From assembly GCA_013816645.1 (NCBI GenBank), contig JACDEC010000172.1, positions 1 to 6,503 of the forward strand: a DNA stretch of 6,503 bases, read 5' to 3'. Below the pieces are notes generated by a model. That model was not told where the DNA came from, did no database searches, and was given only the letters and a program-made list of their open reading frames with translations. Made by a program: the position numbers and the translations under genes. This DNA comes from Planctomycetota bacterium. Its GTDB lineage: Bacteria > Planctomycetota > UBA11346. This document shows, one piece after another, positions 1 to 5,790 of this stretch. Within the stretch, counting starts at the first letter, position 1; every line of letters starts with the position of its first letter.

Positions 1-325
1 GGCGGTCACTCGGCCGACGCCCGTGCCACGCATCTGGCGGCAGGCGATCATCGTCGCCATCCAGCCATCGGCATCCAGGTGCAGACGAGCCGGCTGCTCA
101 GCCAGATCGGGATCGATGCGCCCACGTTTTTGCCTGAGCGCACCATGCGCCCGCGAGGTCGACCAGACAGGTACGTCTCCGCAGTCATTGGGAGGTCCCA
201 AAGAGGACCTCGCATCCCAGGCAGCTTCCGTGTGCAGTAGTCCGAGCGGCGGTACCGGGCACCCCAGCTGCAGAGCCGGGTCATCCCGTCAGGCACTGTC
301 CCACGATTAAGCAGTCGTTCAGCAA
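1..325. other. Upstream flank with no defensible gene
   Basis: Several frames are open across parts of this stretch, but none shows a recognisable family. None has a good start with a ribosome binding site. A plus-strand frame open from base 1 ends at a TAG at 238-240 and reads as low-information, Arg-rich sequence. On the minus strand a frame is open from about 288 down to base 1. Its last part contains 'HLDADGWMATMIACRQMRG', which looks more protein-like and vaguely recalls META/HslJ-type repeats. Its only ATG starts lie near the window edge (first at 58-60), and no Shine-Dalgarno sequence precedes that ATG. It could be the beginning of a divergent gene running off the left edge, or noise. 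I leave it uncalled. Confidence 0.4.
192..211. other. Short 7-bp inverted repeat
   Basis: GAGGTCC at 192-198 and GGACCTC at 205-211 are perfect inverted copies around a 6-nt loop. No T-run follows on either strand, so this is not a convincing intrinsic terminator. It may be the remains of a terminator or a protein site for whatever gene lies to the left. A 7-bp dyad can also occur by chance in DNA of this composition. Confidence 0.25.
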
Positions 326-352
326 TATGCACTCCTTGACCGGCCGTTTCCA

Positions 353-379
353 GAATGTGCTGCACCGTACAGCACATTC
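353..379. promoter_or_regulatory. 27-bp near-perfect palindrome upstream of urtA, candidate operator
   Basis: The outer arms GAATGTGCTG (353-362) and CAGCACATTC (370-379) are perfect 10-bp inverted copies. In the 7-nt centre, two of the three remaining base pairs also match, so 12 of 13 positions are symmetric about base 366. It lies 106 bp before the urtA start, and no T-run follows, which fits a dimeric regulator site better than a terminator. The half-site TGTGC/GCACA is spaced too widely for the CRP consensus (TGTGA-N6-TCACA). It is also oriented opposite to an NtrC site (TGCAC facing GTGCA). I cannot name the regulator. Confidence 0.45.
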
Positions 380-393
380 ACCCCCTATCGCAG

Positions 394-409
394 TGGCATG
401 CGCGGCGCT
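394..409 (+). promoter_or_regulatory. Weak candidate sigma-54 promoter for urtA
   Basis: TGGCAT, five bases, then GCGCT match the sigma-54 layout TGGCAC-N5-TTGCW at TGGCA, at the invariant GG and GC separated by 10 bases, and at the last W. They miss both T residues of the -12 element. Nitrogen control through NtrC and sigma-54 is established for urea uptake operons in several proteobacteria, which makes the match plausible. The -12 half is poor, and GC-rich DNA gives such matches by chance. No good sigma-70 -10/-35 pair was found nearby. Confidence 0.2.
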
Positions 410-415
410 CTCCCT

Positions 416-444
416 CGACGCCGGTTCGTGTGGAGCCGGCGTCG
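416..444 (+). promoter_or_regulatory. Stable stem-loop in the urtA leader
   Basis: CGACGCCGG (416-424) pairs perfectly with CCGGCGTCG (436-444). The stem extends inward by one T-G wobble and two further pairs to close a 5-nt loop, GTGTG. The structure ends 28 bases before the urtA ribosome binding site (GGAG, 473-476), so it would lie in the leader if transcription starts upstream. No U-run follows, so it is not an intrinsic terminator. It could stabilise the mRNA 5' end or be a DNA-level dyad. The function is inferred only from the pairing. Confidence 0.45.
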
Positions 445-484
445 CCACCACCCTGGGCCGTGAGGCCCCATCGGAGATCCCTGC

Positions 485-1699
485 ATGCGATCCGTCACCC
501 CCCTGCGATCGGCGCTACTCGCCGCCATCGCCACACTCGGCCTCGCCGGGCCCGCCACTGCTGCCGAGGACACTGTCAAGGTCGGCATCCTCCACTCGCT
601 GTCGGGAACGATGGCGATCTCGGAGATCTCCTGCAAGGACGCCTCGGTCATGGCCATCGACGAGATCAACGCCAAGGGTGGCGTGCTCGGCAAGCAGATC
701 GAAGCGGTGATCGTCGATCCGGAATCGAAGTTCCAGACCATGTTCCCGGAGAAGGCCAAGGAGCTGCTGGTCGACAAGAAGGTCGCGGCGGTGTTCGGCT
801 GCTGGACCTCGTCCAGCCGCAAGGCCGTGCTGCCGATCTTCGAGGCCAACAACGGCCTGCTCTTCTATCCCGTGCAGTACGAGGGCGAGGAGGAGTCGCC
901 GAACATCTTCTACACCGCGGCGTCGCCCAACGAGCAGCTGATCCCGGCCGCGGAATACCTGATGTCCAAGGACGGCGGCGCGAAGAAGAAGTTCTACCTG
1001 CTCGGCACCGACTACGTCTTCCCCAGGACCGCCAACAAGGTGCTCAAGGCCTTCCTCACATCGAAGGGCGTGCCCGACGCCAACATCGCCGAGGAGTACA
1101 CCGACTTCGGCCACAGCGACTACCAGACCATCGTCAGCAAGATCAAGGCGTTCGGCGCCGCCGGCGACGCCTGCGTGCTCTCGACCATCAACGGCGACTC
1201 GAACGTGCCGTTCTACAAGGAGTTCGCCAACCAGGGCCTGGCCTCCGACACCTGCCCGATCATGGCGTTCTCGGTGGCCGAGGACGAGCTGCGCGCGATG
1301 GAGACCGAAAAGCTGGTCGGCCACCTCGCGGCCTGGAACTACTTCCAGTCCATCGACACCCCGGCGAACAAGCAGTTCGTCGCGGCCTTCAAGGCCAAGT
1401 ACGGCAAGGACCGCGTGACCGATGATCCCATCGAAGCCGCCTACTACGGCGTCTACGTGTGGAAGATGGCGGTCGAGAAGGCCAAGTCGTTCGACGTCGC
1501 GAAGGTCGTCCCCGCCGTGCTCGGCCTCGAGTTCGACGCGCCGGGCGGCAAGAAGAAGATGCACCCGACCAACCATCACACCTTCAAGGATGTCTACATC
1601 GGCGAGATCCGCGCCGATGGCCAGTTCGACATCGTGTGGAAGAGCAAGGGTCTGGTCGAGCCCGAGTCGTTCAGCTCGTATCTCAAAGAGACGAAGTAG
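485..1699 (+). CDS. urtA: Urea ABC transporter, periplasmic substrate-binding protein UrtA
   Basis: This protein captures urea in the periplasm and delivers it to UrtB-UrtC. It has 404 residues, a normal length for UrtA, and belongs to the type-I periplasmic binding fold shared with LivJ. Residues 1-27 form a Sec signal peptide: basic start, hydrophobic run from about 10 to 22, then ATAA before EDTVKV. No lipobox is present, so the protein should be soluble. Family-typical segments are VKVGILHSLSGTMAISE at the mature N-terminus, GCWTSSSRKAVLP (105-117), NGDSNVPFYKEF (from 236), GHLAAWNYF (279-287) and MHPTNHHT (359-366). The ATG at 485 has GGAG 8 nt upstream (473-476) and gives the intact signal peptide, so this start is secure. 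It is the first gene of the operon and is followed by a stem-loop. A short-chain amide-binding relative (FmdD/AmiC-like) is the main alternative. The complete urtABCDE order favours urea. Confidence 0.95.
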   Translation: MRSVTPLRSALLAAIATLGLAGPATAAEDTVKVGILHSLSGTMAISEISCKDASVMAIDEINAKGGVLGKQIEAVIVDPESKFQTMFPEKAKELLVDKKVAAVFGCWTSSSRKAVLPIFEANNGLLFYPVQYEGEEESPNIFYTAASPNEQLIPAAEYLMSKDGGAKKKFYLLGTDYVFPRTANKVLKAFLTSKGVPDANIAEEYTDFGHSDYQTIVSKIKAFGAAGDACVLSTINGDSNVPFYKEFANQGLASDTCPIMAFSVAEDELRAMETEKLVGHLAAWNYFQSIDTPANKQFVAAFKAKYGKDRVTDDPIEAAYYGVYVWKMAVEKAKSFDVAKVVPAVLGLEFDAPGGKKKMHPTNHHTFKDVYIGEIRADGQFDIVWKSKGLVEPESFSSYLKETK

Positions 1700-1707
1700 C
1701 GTTTCCC

Positions 1708-1760
1708 GCTCCCGTCCGTCCGCGCTGCGGGCGGACGGGGGCACCCCCCCCCCTTTTTTT
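1708..1760 (+). terminator. Terminator-like stem-loop with C10-T7 tail between urtA and urtB
   Basis: Bases 1711-1723 pair with 1727-1739 around a 3-nt loop (GCT), 13 pairs including one T-G wobble. Three more outer pairs (1708-1710 with 1740-1742, one a wobble) give a 16-bp, very GC-rich stem. It begins 8 nt after the urtA stop. A run of ten C (1744-1753) and seven T (1754-1760) follows. The T-run is 11 nt from the stem base, too far for a textbook intrinsic terminator. A partial terminator or a 3'-end stabiliser is therefore more likely than a full stop. Either would raise urtA mRNA over urtBCDE, as is common for binding-protein genes in ABC operons. No promoter is evident between here and urtB. 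Confidence 0.65.
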
Positions 1761-1793
1761 CCATCAACCATTTTCCCAATCGGGCCGGGACGC

Positions 1794-3509
1794 ATGCGCA
1801 TCCTTCCCTTCCTGCTGCTCGCCCTGCTGTCAGCCGCGACGACTGTCTGCGCTGAAGACAGTCGTGCTGAAGACAGCCGCGCTGATGACAGCCGCGCCGA
1901 GCCCAGCCAGGCCGAGGACAGCGTGACGTCCGTCGCGGTCGCCGCCTTCGCGCGGTTGGCCAGCCCGGACGCCGACGAGCGCGAAGCGGCGATCCGTACC
2001 CTCGCCGAGCAGGGCGACGCGCGCCTGGTGCCGGCCCTCGAAGGCTTCTCGAAAGGCATGCTCGCACTGCGCGACGGCCGGCCCGTGCTCTGGGCCAGCA
2101 AGACCGCGATCGACGGACTCGGCCAGGTCTATCCGCTGATCGACGCGCTGACCGGAGATCCGCTGCGCGCCGCCGATGGTTCGCCGAGCTACACCGACGC
2201 CCTGCCCAGCGACGCGCTGCGCGCCAAGCCGGCCGAACGCAAGGCGATCAAGGCGGTGATCGCTGGACTCCAACTGCGCGACCCGGACCCCGGGCGCAGC
2301 GCCATCCTCAGCGTCGCCGATCGCGGCGACGTCGAATCGCTGCCGGCGCTGCGCGAGCAACTCGCGCAGACCATCGAAGGTCCGTTCGTGCCGCTGCTGC
2401 GCGAGGCGATCGCGCGCATCGAGCTGCAGTCGACCCAGGGATCCGAACTGATCGCCGCGATCGACGCGCTCGGCGAGACGCGCGCGGCCCGCGCCCTGCC
2501 CGCGCTGCAGGAGCGACGTCGCACGCTCGACGCGGCGGATCCGGCGAACGCCGCGCTCGCCGTGAGCTTGGCGTTCGCCATCGAGCGCATCGAGAGCCGG
2601 CAGGCCGTGCTGCGCAGCATCGGGCACGTCTTTTCCGGACTGTCACTGGGCAGCATCCTGGTGCTGATGGCGCTTGGACTGTCGATCGTCTTCGGGCTGA
2701 TGGGCGTGATCAACATGGCGCACGGCGAGCTGATGATGGTCGGCGCCTACGCTTCCTGGGGGGTCAGCAAGGCCTTCGCCGCCTGGATGCCCGGGTTGTT
2801 CGAATGGTACCTGATCGCGGCCATCCCCGCCGCGTTCCTCGCCGCCGCGCTGGTCGGCTGGCTGATCGAGGCGCTGGTCATCCGCCACCTCTACGGTCGC
2901 CCGCTCGAAACCCTGCTCGCGACCTGGGGCATCAGCCTGGTGCTGGTCCAAGCGGTGCGCGCCGCCTTCGGCGATCTGATGTCGACCGCGCCGCCGGCGT
3001 GGCTGACCGGATCGCTGGCGATCACCGAGGATTTCGCACTGCCCGTCAACCGGGTGTTCATCCTCGGCTTCGCGGCGGCGTGCATCGCCCTGGTCTGGCT
3101 GGTGGTGCGCCGCACCCGGCTCGGCCTGCTGCTGCGCGCGACCACCCAGAACCGCCAGATGGCCGCTGCACTGGGGGTGTCGACGCGGCGCATCGATGGG
3201 CTGACCTTCGCCTTCGGCGCCGGAATCGCCGGGCTCGCCGGCCTCGCGGTGCCGCTCTACGACAAGATCAACCCGAGCATGGGCCAGGGCTACATCGTCG
3301 AGAGCTTCATGGTCGTGGTCACCGGCGGCGTCGGCAACCTCGCCGGGGTGATCATCTCCGCTCTGACGCTCGGCCTGGGCGCGAAGTTCATCGAGCCGTG
3401 GCTCGAGGCGGTCTTCACCAAGGTGGTGCTGCTCGGGGTGATCATCGCGTTCCTGCAGTGGCGGCCGTCCGGGCTGTTCCCGGCCAAGGGGCGGCTGGCC
3501 GATGTCTGA
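1794..3509 (+). CDS. urtB: Urea ABC transporter, permease UrtB with signal peptide and HEAT-like periplasmic domain
   Basis: This is one of the two membrane subunits forming the urea channel; it has 571 residues. I chose the ATG at 1794 because it gives a Sec signal peptide (residues 1-20, cleavage after VCA). The frame is open back to 1422, but that part overlaps urtA. The ribosome binding site is weak (GGGA at 1787-1790, only 3 nt away). Residues 21-44 are a five-residue tandem repeat. About 45-270 is helical, with HEAT-like units near 50-78, 170-202 and 218-270. The LivH-type membrane domain starts near 273, with NMAHGE at 307-312 and a cytoplasmic coupling loop RATTQNRQMAAALG (448-461). 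Long UrtB proteins with this N-terminal domain are, to my knowledge, usual in proteobacteria, whereas the cyanobacterial form is shorter. The role of the domain is not established here; periplasmic contact with UrtA is a guess. The gene overlaps urtC by 8 nt. Confidence 0.93.
   Translation: MRILPFLLLALLSAATTVCAEDSRAEDSRADDSRAEPSQAEDSVTSVAVAAFARLASPDADEREAAIRTLAEQGDARLVPALEGFSKGMLALRDGRPVLWASKTAIDGLGQVYPLIDALTGDPLRAADGSPSYTDALPSDALRAKPAERKAIKAVIAGLQLRDPDPGRSAILSVADRGDVESLPALREQLAQTIEGPFVPLLREAIARIELQSTQGSELIAAIDALGETRAARALPALQERRRTLDAADPANAALAVSLAFAIERIESRQAVLRSIGHVFSGLSLGSILVLMALGLSIVFGLMGVINMAHGELMMVGAYASWGVSKAFAAWMPGLFEWYLIAAIPAAFLAAALVGWLIEALVIRHLYGRPLETLLATWGISLVLVQAVRAAFGDLMSTAPPAWLTGSLAITEDFALPVNRVFILGFAAACIALVWLVVRRTRLGLLLRATTQNRQMAAALGVSTRRIDGLTFAFGAGIAGLAGLAVPLYDKINPSMGQGYIVESFMVVVTGGVGNLAGVIISALTLGLGAKFIEPWLEAVFTKVVLLGVIIAFLQWRPSGLFPAKGRLADV
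1851..1922 (+). repeat. 15-bp in-frame tandem repeat encoding (A)EDSR units in UrtB
   Basis: Successive 15-bp units start at 1851, 1866, 1881 and 1896, with a partial fifth at 1911. The first two differ at two positions only (GCTGAAGACAGTCGT, GCTGAAGACAGCCGC), the third by one more base, and the fourth is diverged. They encode AEDSR, AEDSR, ADDSR, AEPSQ and AEDS, immediately at and after the predicted signal peptidase site. The result is a short, charged, probably disordered linker before the HEAT-like domain. Units in multiples of three keep the frame, so copy number can change without breaking the gene. Confidence 0.85.
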
Positions 3510-4833
3510 GGCCGGTGCATCCCTGGTCGGCGAGGTGCCCGCCGAACCGATCCGCCGCGGCGATCCTTCGGCCACGATCGCACGCGCCGCGGCGTGGTCA
3601 GCCGTGGCGATCCTGCTGGTGGTGGTGCCGACCCTGGCGGCGCTCGGGTTGATCGAACCGTCCAGCGTCAATCGCATGGGCCGCTACCTCGCCTACGTGC
3701 TGGTCGCGCTGGGCATCGACTTGATCTGGGGCTACACCGGGCTGCTCAGCCTGTGCCAGGCGCTGTTCTTCTGCCTCGGCGGCTACGCCATCGGCATGTT
3801 CCTGAGCACCGCCCAAGGCGGCGGCGACGTGCGCCCCGAGTACCACGACATCCCCCAGTTCTTCTTCTACAACGACATCACCGCGCTGCCCGCGTTCTGG
3901 CGTCCGTTCACCTCGCTGCCGGTGGCGATCGTCGCCGGCTTGGCGGTGCCGACCGCGGTCGCCGCGCTGTTCGGCTGGATGATCTTCCGCAGTCGGGTGC
4001 GCGGCGTGTACTTCTCGATCATCACCCAGGCGCTGGCGTGGGCGGCGCTGCTCGCGTTCACCAACCACCACCTGCTCATGGGCGGCACCAACGGCCTGTC
4101 CAACTTCTTTCGTCCGCTCAACAACGACCGTCCCTGGATCATCGGACTGTACCTGGCGACCGCGGTGGCGGTGGTCGCGGCCTGGGGATTCTGCCGCTGG
4201 CTGGTCGGCACGCGCACCGGCCGGGTGCTGATCGCGGTGCGCGACAACGAGAGCCGGCTGCGCTTCGCCGGTTTCCAGCCCGTCGCCTACAAGGTCTTCA
4301 TCTTCAGCGTCGCCGCCTTCCTGGCCGCGCTCGGCGGGCTGCTCTACACCCCGCAGAACGGCGTGATCGGCCCGTCGAACATGAGCATCGACTGGCACAT
4401 CACCATGGTGATCTGGGTCGCGGTCGGCGGCCGCGGTCGGCTGTGGGGCGCGATCGTCGGCGCCCTGGCCGTCAACTTCGCCTACGCGGCGATGACCTCT
4501 GACCTGCCCGCGGTCTGGCCGTTCGTGCAGGGCGCGATGTTCCTCGCCGTGGTGCTGTTCTTCCCCGACGGCCTGGTCGGGGTGTGGGACCGCTGCGCCG
4601 CGCTCTTGCGCGATGGCCGCACCACCCGCGCAGCGCTGGCTATCGCACCGCTCGCGGCGCTCAGCGTGGCGCTGGCCATCGAGGCGCTGGGCTGGTGGCC
4701 GGCGGCGCTCCAGCGACCGCTGCCCGTGCTCGGCATCCCGCTGAAGTACCTGGTGATCGTGCTGGGCATCACCGCTCCGGTGGTCGCTGGGTGGCTGCAG
4801 GATCGCGCGGTCCGGGTGGAGGCCGCGTCGTGA
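3502..4833 (+). CDS. urtC: Urea ABC transporter, permease UrtC with C-terminal extension
   Basis: This is the second channel subunit, a LivM-type integral membrane protein of 443 residues. The ATG at 3502 overlaps the urtB stop, with AAGGGG (3486-3491) 10 nt upstream. The pair is therefore probably translationally coupled. Family features are a cytoplasmic N-terminus of about 30 residues, a first membrane segment near 32-50, GYTGLLSL (77-84) leading into a hydrophobic LFFCLGGYAIGMF run, the UrtC-type loop rich in Phe/Trp around 110-135, YFSIITQALAWAA, GGTNGLSNF, the coupling loop AVRDNESRLRFAGF (245-258), VIWVAVGGRGRLWGA and FFPDGLVGVW (353-362). Related proteins usually end soon after that last motif, at about 350-390 residues. 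This one continues with two extra hydrophobic segments (about 377-396 and 414-432). The usual 'SLGHG' is 'SLCQA' here (83-87). The assignment to UrtC is firm; the tail is unexplained. Confidence 0.93.
   Translation: MSEAGASLVGEVPAEPIRRGDPSATIARAAAWSAVAILLVVVPTLAALGLIEPSSVNRMGRYLAYVLVALGIDLIWGYTGLLSLCQALFFCLGGYAIGMFLSTAQGGGDVRPEYHDIPQFFFYNDITALPAFWRPFTSLPVAIVAGLAVPTAVAALFGWMIFRSRVRGVYFSIITQALAWAALLAFTNHHLLMGGTNGLSNFFRPLNNDRPWIIGLYLATAVAVVAAWGFCRWLVGTRTGRVLIAVRDNESRLRFAGFQPVAYKVFIFSVAAFLAALGGLLYTPQNGVIGPSNMSIDWHITMVIWVAVGGRGRLWGAIVGALAVNFAYAAMTSDLPAVWPFVQGAMFLAVVLFFPDGLVGVWDRCAALLRDGRTTRAALAIAPLAALSVALAIEALGWWPAALQRPLPVLGIPLKYLVIVLGITAPVVAGWLQDRAVRVEAAS
4818..4822 (+). promoter_or_regulatory. 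Shine-Dalgarno GGAGG that fixes the urtD start
   Basis: GGAGG lies inside the 3' end of urtC, 7 nt before the GTG at 4830. It is a near-ideal site at near-ideal spacing. It supports a GTG start overlapping the urtC stop as GTGA, over earlier in-frame starts that lie deep inside urtC. It indicates translational coupling of urtC and urtD. Confidence 0.8.
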
Positions 4834-5621
4834 CCGCCGACCGCGAGAGCAGCGACGTCTTCCTGCCCGGTCCGCTCGACCTGGTCCAACTCGAGGACGT
4901 GCGCGTGGTCTTCGACGGCTTCAAGGCGCTGGACATCCACTACTTCGGCGTCGACCGCAACGAACTGCGCGTGGTCATCGGCCCCAACGGCGCGGGCAAG
5001 ACCACGCTGTGCGACGTGATCAGCGGTAAGACCAAGCCGGTCGCTGGCCGCGTGATGTTCGACGACGTCGACATCACCCACATGAAGGACACCGCGATCG
5101 CTGGCCTGGGCGTCGGCCGCAAGTTCCAGACTCCGACGGTGTTCGACGGCCTGACCGTGTTCGAGAACATGGAGCTGGCGCTGCCGGCGTCGCGCGGGGT
5201 GTGGCGCAACCTGTTCGCGCGCATCAGCGGCGCCGACCGCGACCGCATCGATGCGATCCTCGCGCGCGTGCGCCTGCTCGGGGTGCGCGACGTGCTCAGC
5301 CGCTCGCTCAGCCACGGCCAGCGCCAATGGCTGGAGATCAGCATGCTGATCCTCTCGGGTCCCAAGCTGCTGCTGGTCGACGAACCCGCCGCCGGCCTCA
5401 CCGATCACGAGACCGCGCTGACCGCAGAACTGCTCACCGAACTCAAGGGCCAGCACACCATCATCGTCATCGAGCACGACATGGAGTTCGTCCGCCGCCT
5501 GGCCAGCCGGGTCACCGTGCTCTGCGAGGGCAAGGTGCTGGCCGACGGCCCGCTCGATGCGGTGCAGGAGGATCCCAAGGTGATCGAGGCGTATTTGGGA
5601 CGCGGGAAGGAGCGGGCGTGA
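4830..5621 (+). CDS. urtD: Urea ABC transporter, ATP-binding protein UrtD
   Basis: This is the LivG-like ATPase subunit on the cytoplasmic face, 263 residues from the GTG start. An in-frame start exists at 4584, but it would add 82 residues encoded inside urtC that have no family resemblance. The order of ATPase motifs is complete: Walker A GPNGAGKT (51-58), Q-loop Gln100 in KFQTPTVF, signature LSHGQ (160-164), Walker B LLLVDE (180-185) with catalytic Glu185, and H-loop His216 in VIEHDMEF. 'LSHGQRQWLEI', with His in the signature, is typical of UrtD and separates it from LivG, which has LSGGQ or similar. The C-terminus ends in AYLGRGKERA, as in the Liv/Urt family. It overlaps urtC by 4 nt and is followed by a 169-nt gap before its partner urtE. 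Confidence 0.95.
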   Translation: MTADRESSDVFLPGPLDLVQLEDVRVVFDGFKALDIHYFGVDRNELRVVIGPNGAGKTTLCDVISGKTKPVAGRVMFDDVDITHMKDTAIAGLGVGRKFQTPTVFDGLTVFENMELALPASRGVWRNLFARISGADRDRIDAILARVRLLGVRDVLSRSLSHGQRQWLEISMLILSGPKLLLVDEPAAGLTDHETALTAELLTELKGQHTIIVIEHDMEFVRRLASRVTVLCEGKVLADGPLDAVQEDPKVIEAYLGRGKERA

Positions 5622-5627
5622 GAACGT

Positions 5628-5785
5628 GTGCGACGTGCGACGTGCGGCGTACGACGTGGCGAGCCGATTCGTGGCGATGCCGCACCGGCGGATCGACGCA
5701 GGCACCGATGCGCGCGCGGCCTTTCCACCCTGCCGGACACCTTCACCTCCCCCCCACGTCGCACTCCGCACGTCGTACGCCGCAC
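5628..5785. repeat. Two facing arrays of a 7-bp repeat with perfect 17-bp inverted arms, in the urtD-urtE gap
   Basis: On the plus strand, consecutive heptamers begin at 5628, 5635, 5642 and 5649 (GTGCGAC, GTGCGAC, GTGCGGC, GTACGAC), followed by GTG (to 5658). On the minus strand, reading from 5785 down to 5755, the series is GTGCGGC, GTACGAC, GTGCGGA, GTGCGAC, then GTG. The two arrays face each other, so 5642-5658 and 5769-5785 are perfect 17-bp inverted arms separated by 110 bp. This fills most of the only long gap in the urtB-E part. The interior (5659-5754) shows no gene or clear structure. RNA from here could fold into a long stem placing its right arm 5 nt from the urtE ATG. Whether this is a mobile repeat family, a processing site or a local expansion cannot be told from one copy. 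Confidence 0.8.
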
Positions 5786-5790
5786 CCCCC

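Noticed and set aside
336..341. TTGACC as a sigma-70 -35 element
   Set aside because: No acceptable -10 hexamer lies 16-18 bp downstream. The region there is the GC-rich palindrome.
515..2101. 528-codon open frame on the minus strand opposite urtA and the start of urtB
   Set aside because: It is compositionally skewed (strings of LSSAR, His/Arg/Asp-rich) with no recognisable domain, and it mirrors two clear genes. Long antisense frames are expected in high-GC coding DNA.
2643..3677. 344-codon minus-strand frame opposite urtB and urtC
   Set aside because: It is rich in Gln, Asp, Gly and Arg without domain structure and lies opposite highly conserved permease sequence, so it is an antisense shadow.
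4584..4829. Longer UrtD beginning inside urtC
   Set aside because: It would overlap urtC by about 250 nt with no family resemblance. GTG at 4830 has GGAGG 7 nt upstream and a standard GTGA overlap.
5628..5785. CRISPR array or transposon ends
   Set aside because: The repeats are only 7 bp, contiguous, and face each other; there are no spacers of regular length, no transposase and no target-site duplication that I can see.
5626..5790. N-terminal extension of UrtE from an in-frame GTG
   Set aside because: The 55 added residues are translated from the heptamer arrays and Pro/Arg-rich spacer. UrtE homologues begin at the MLTATDL position.
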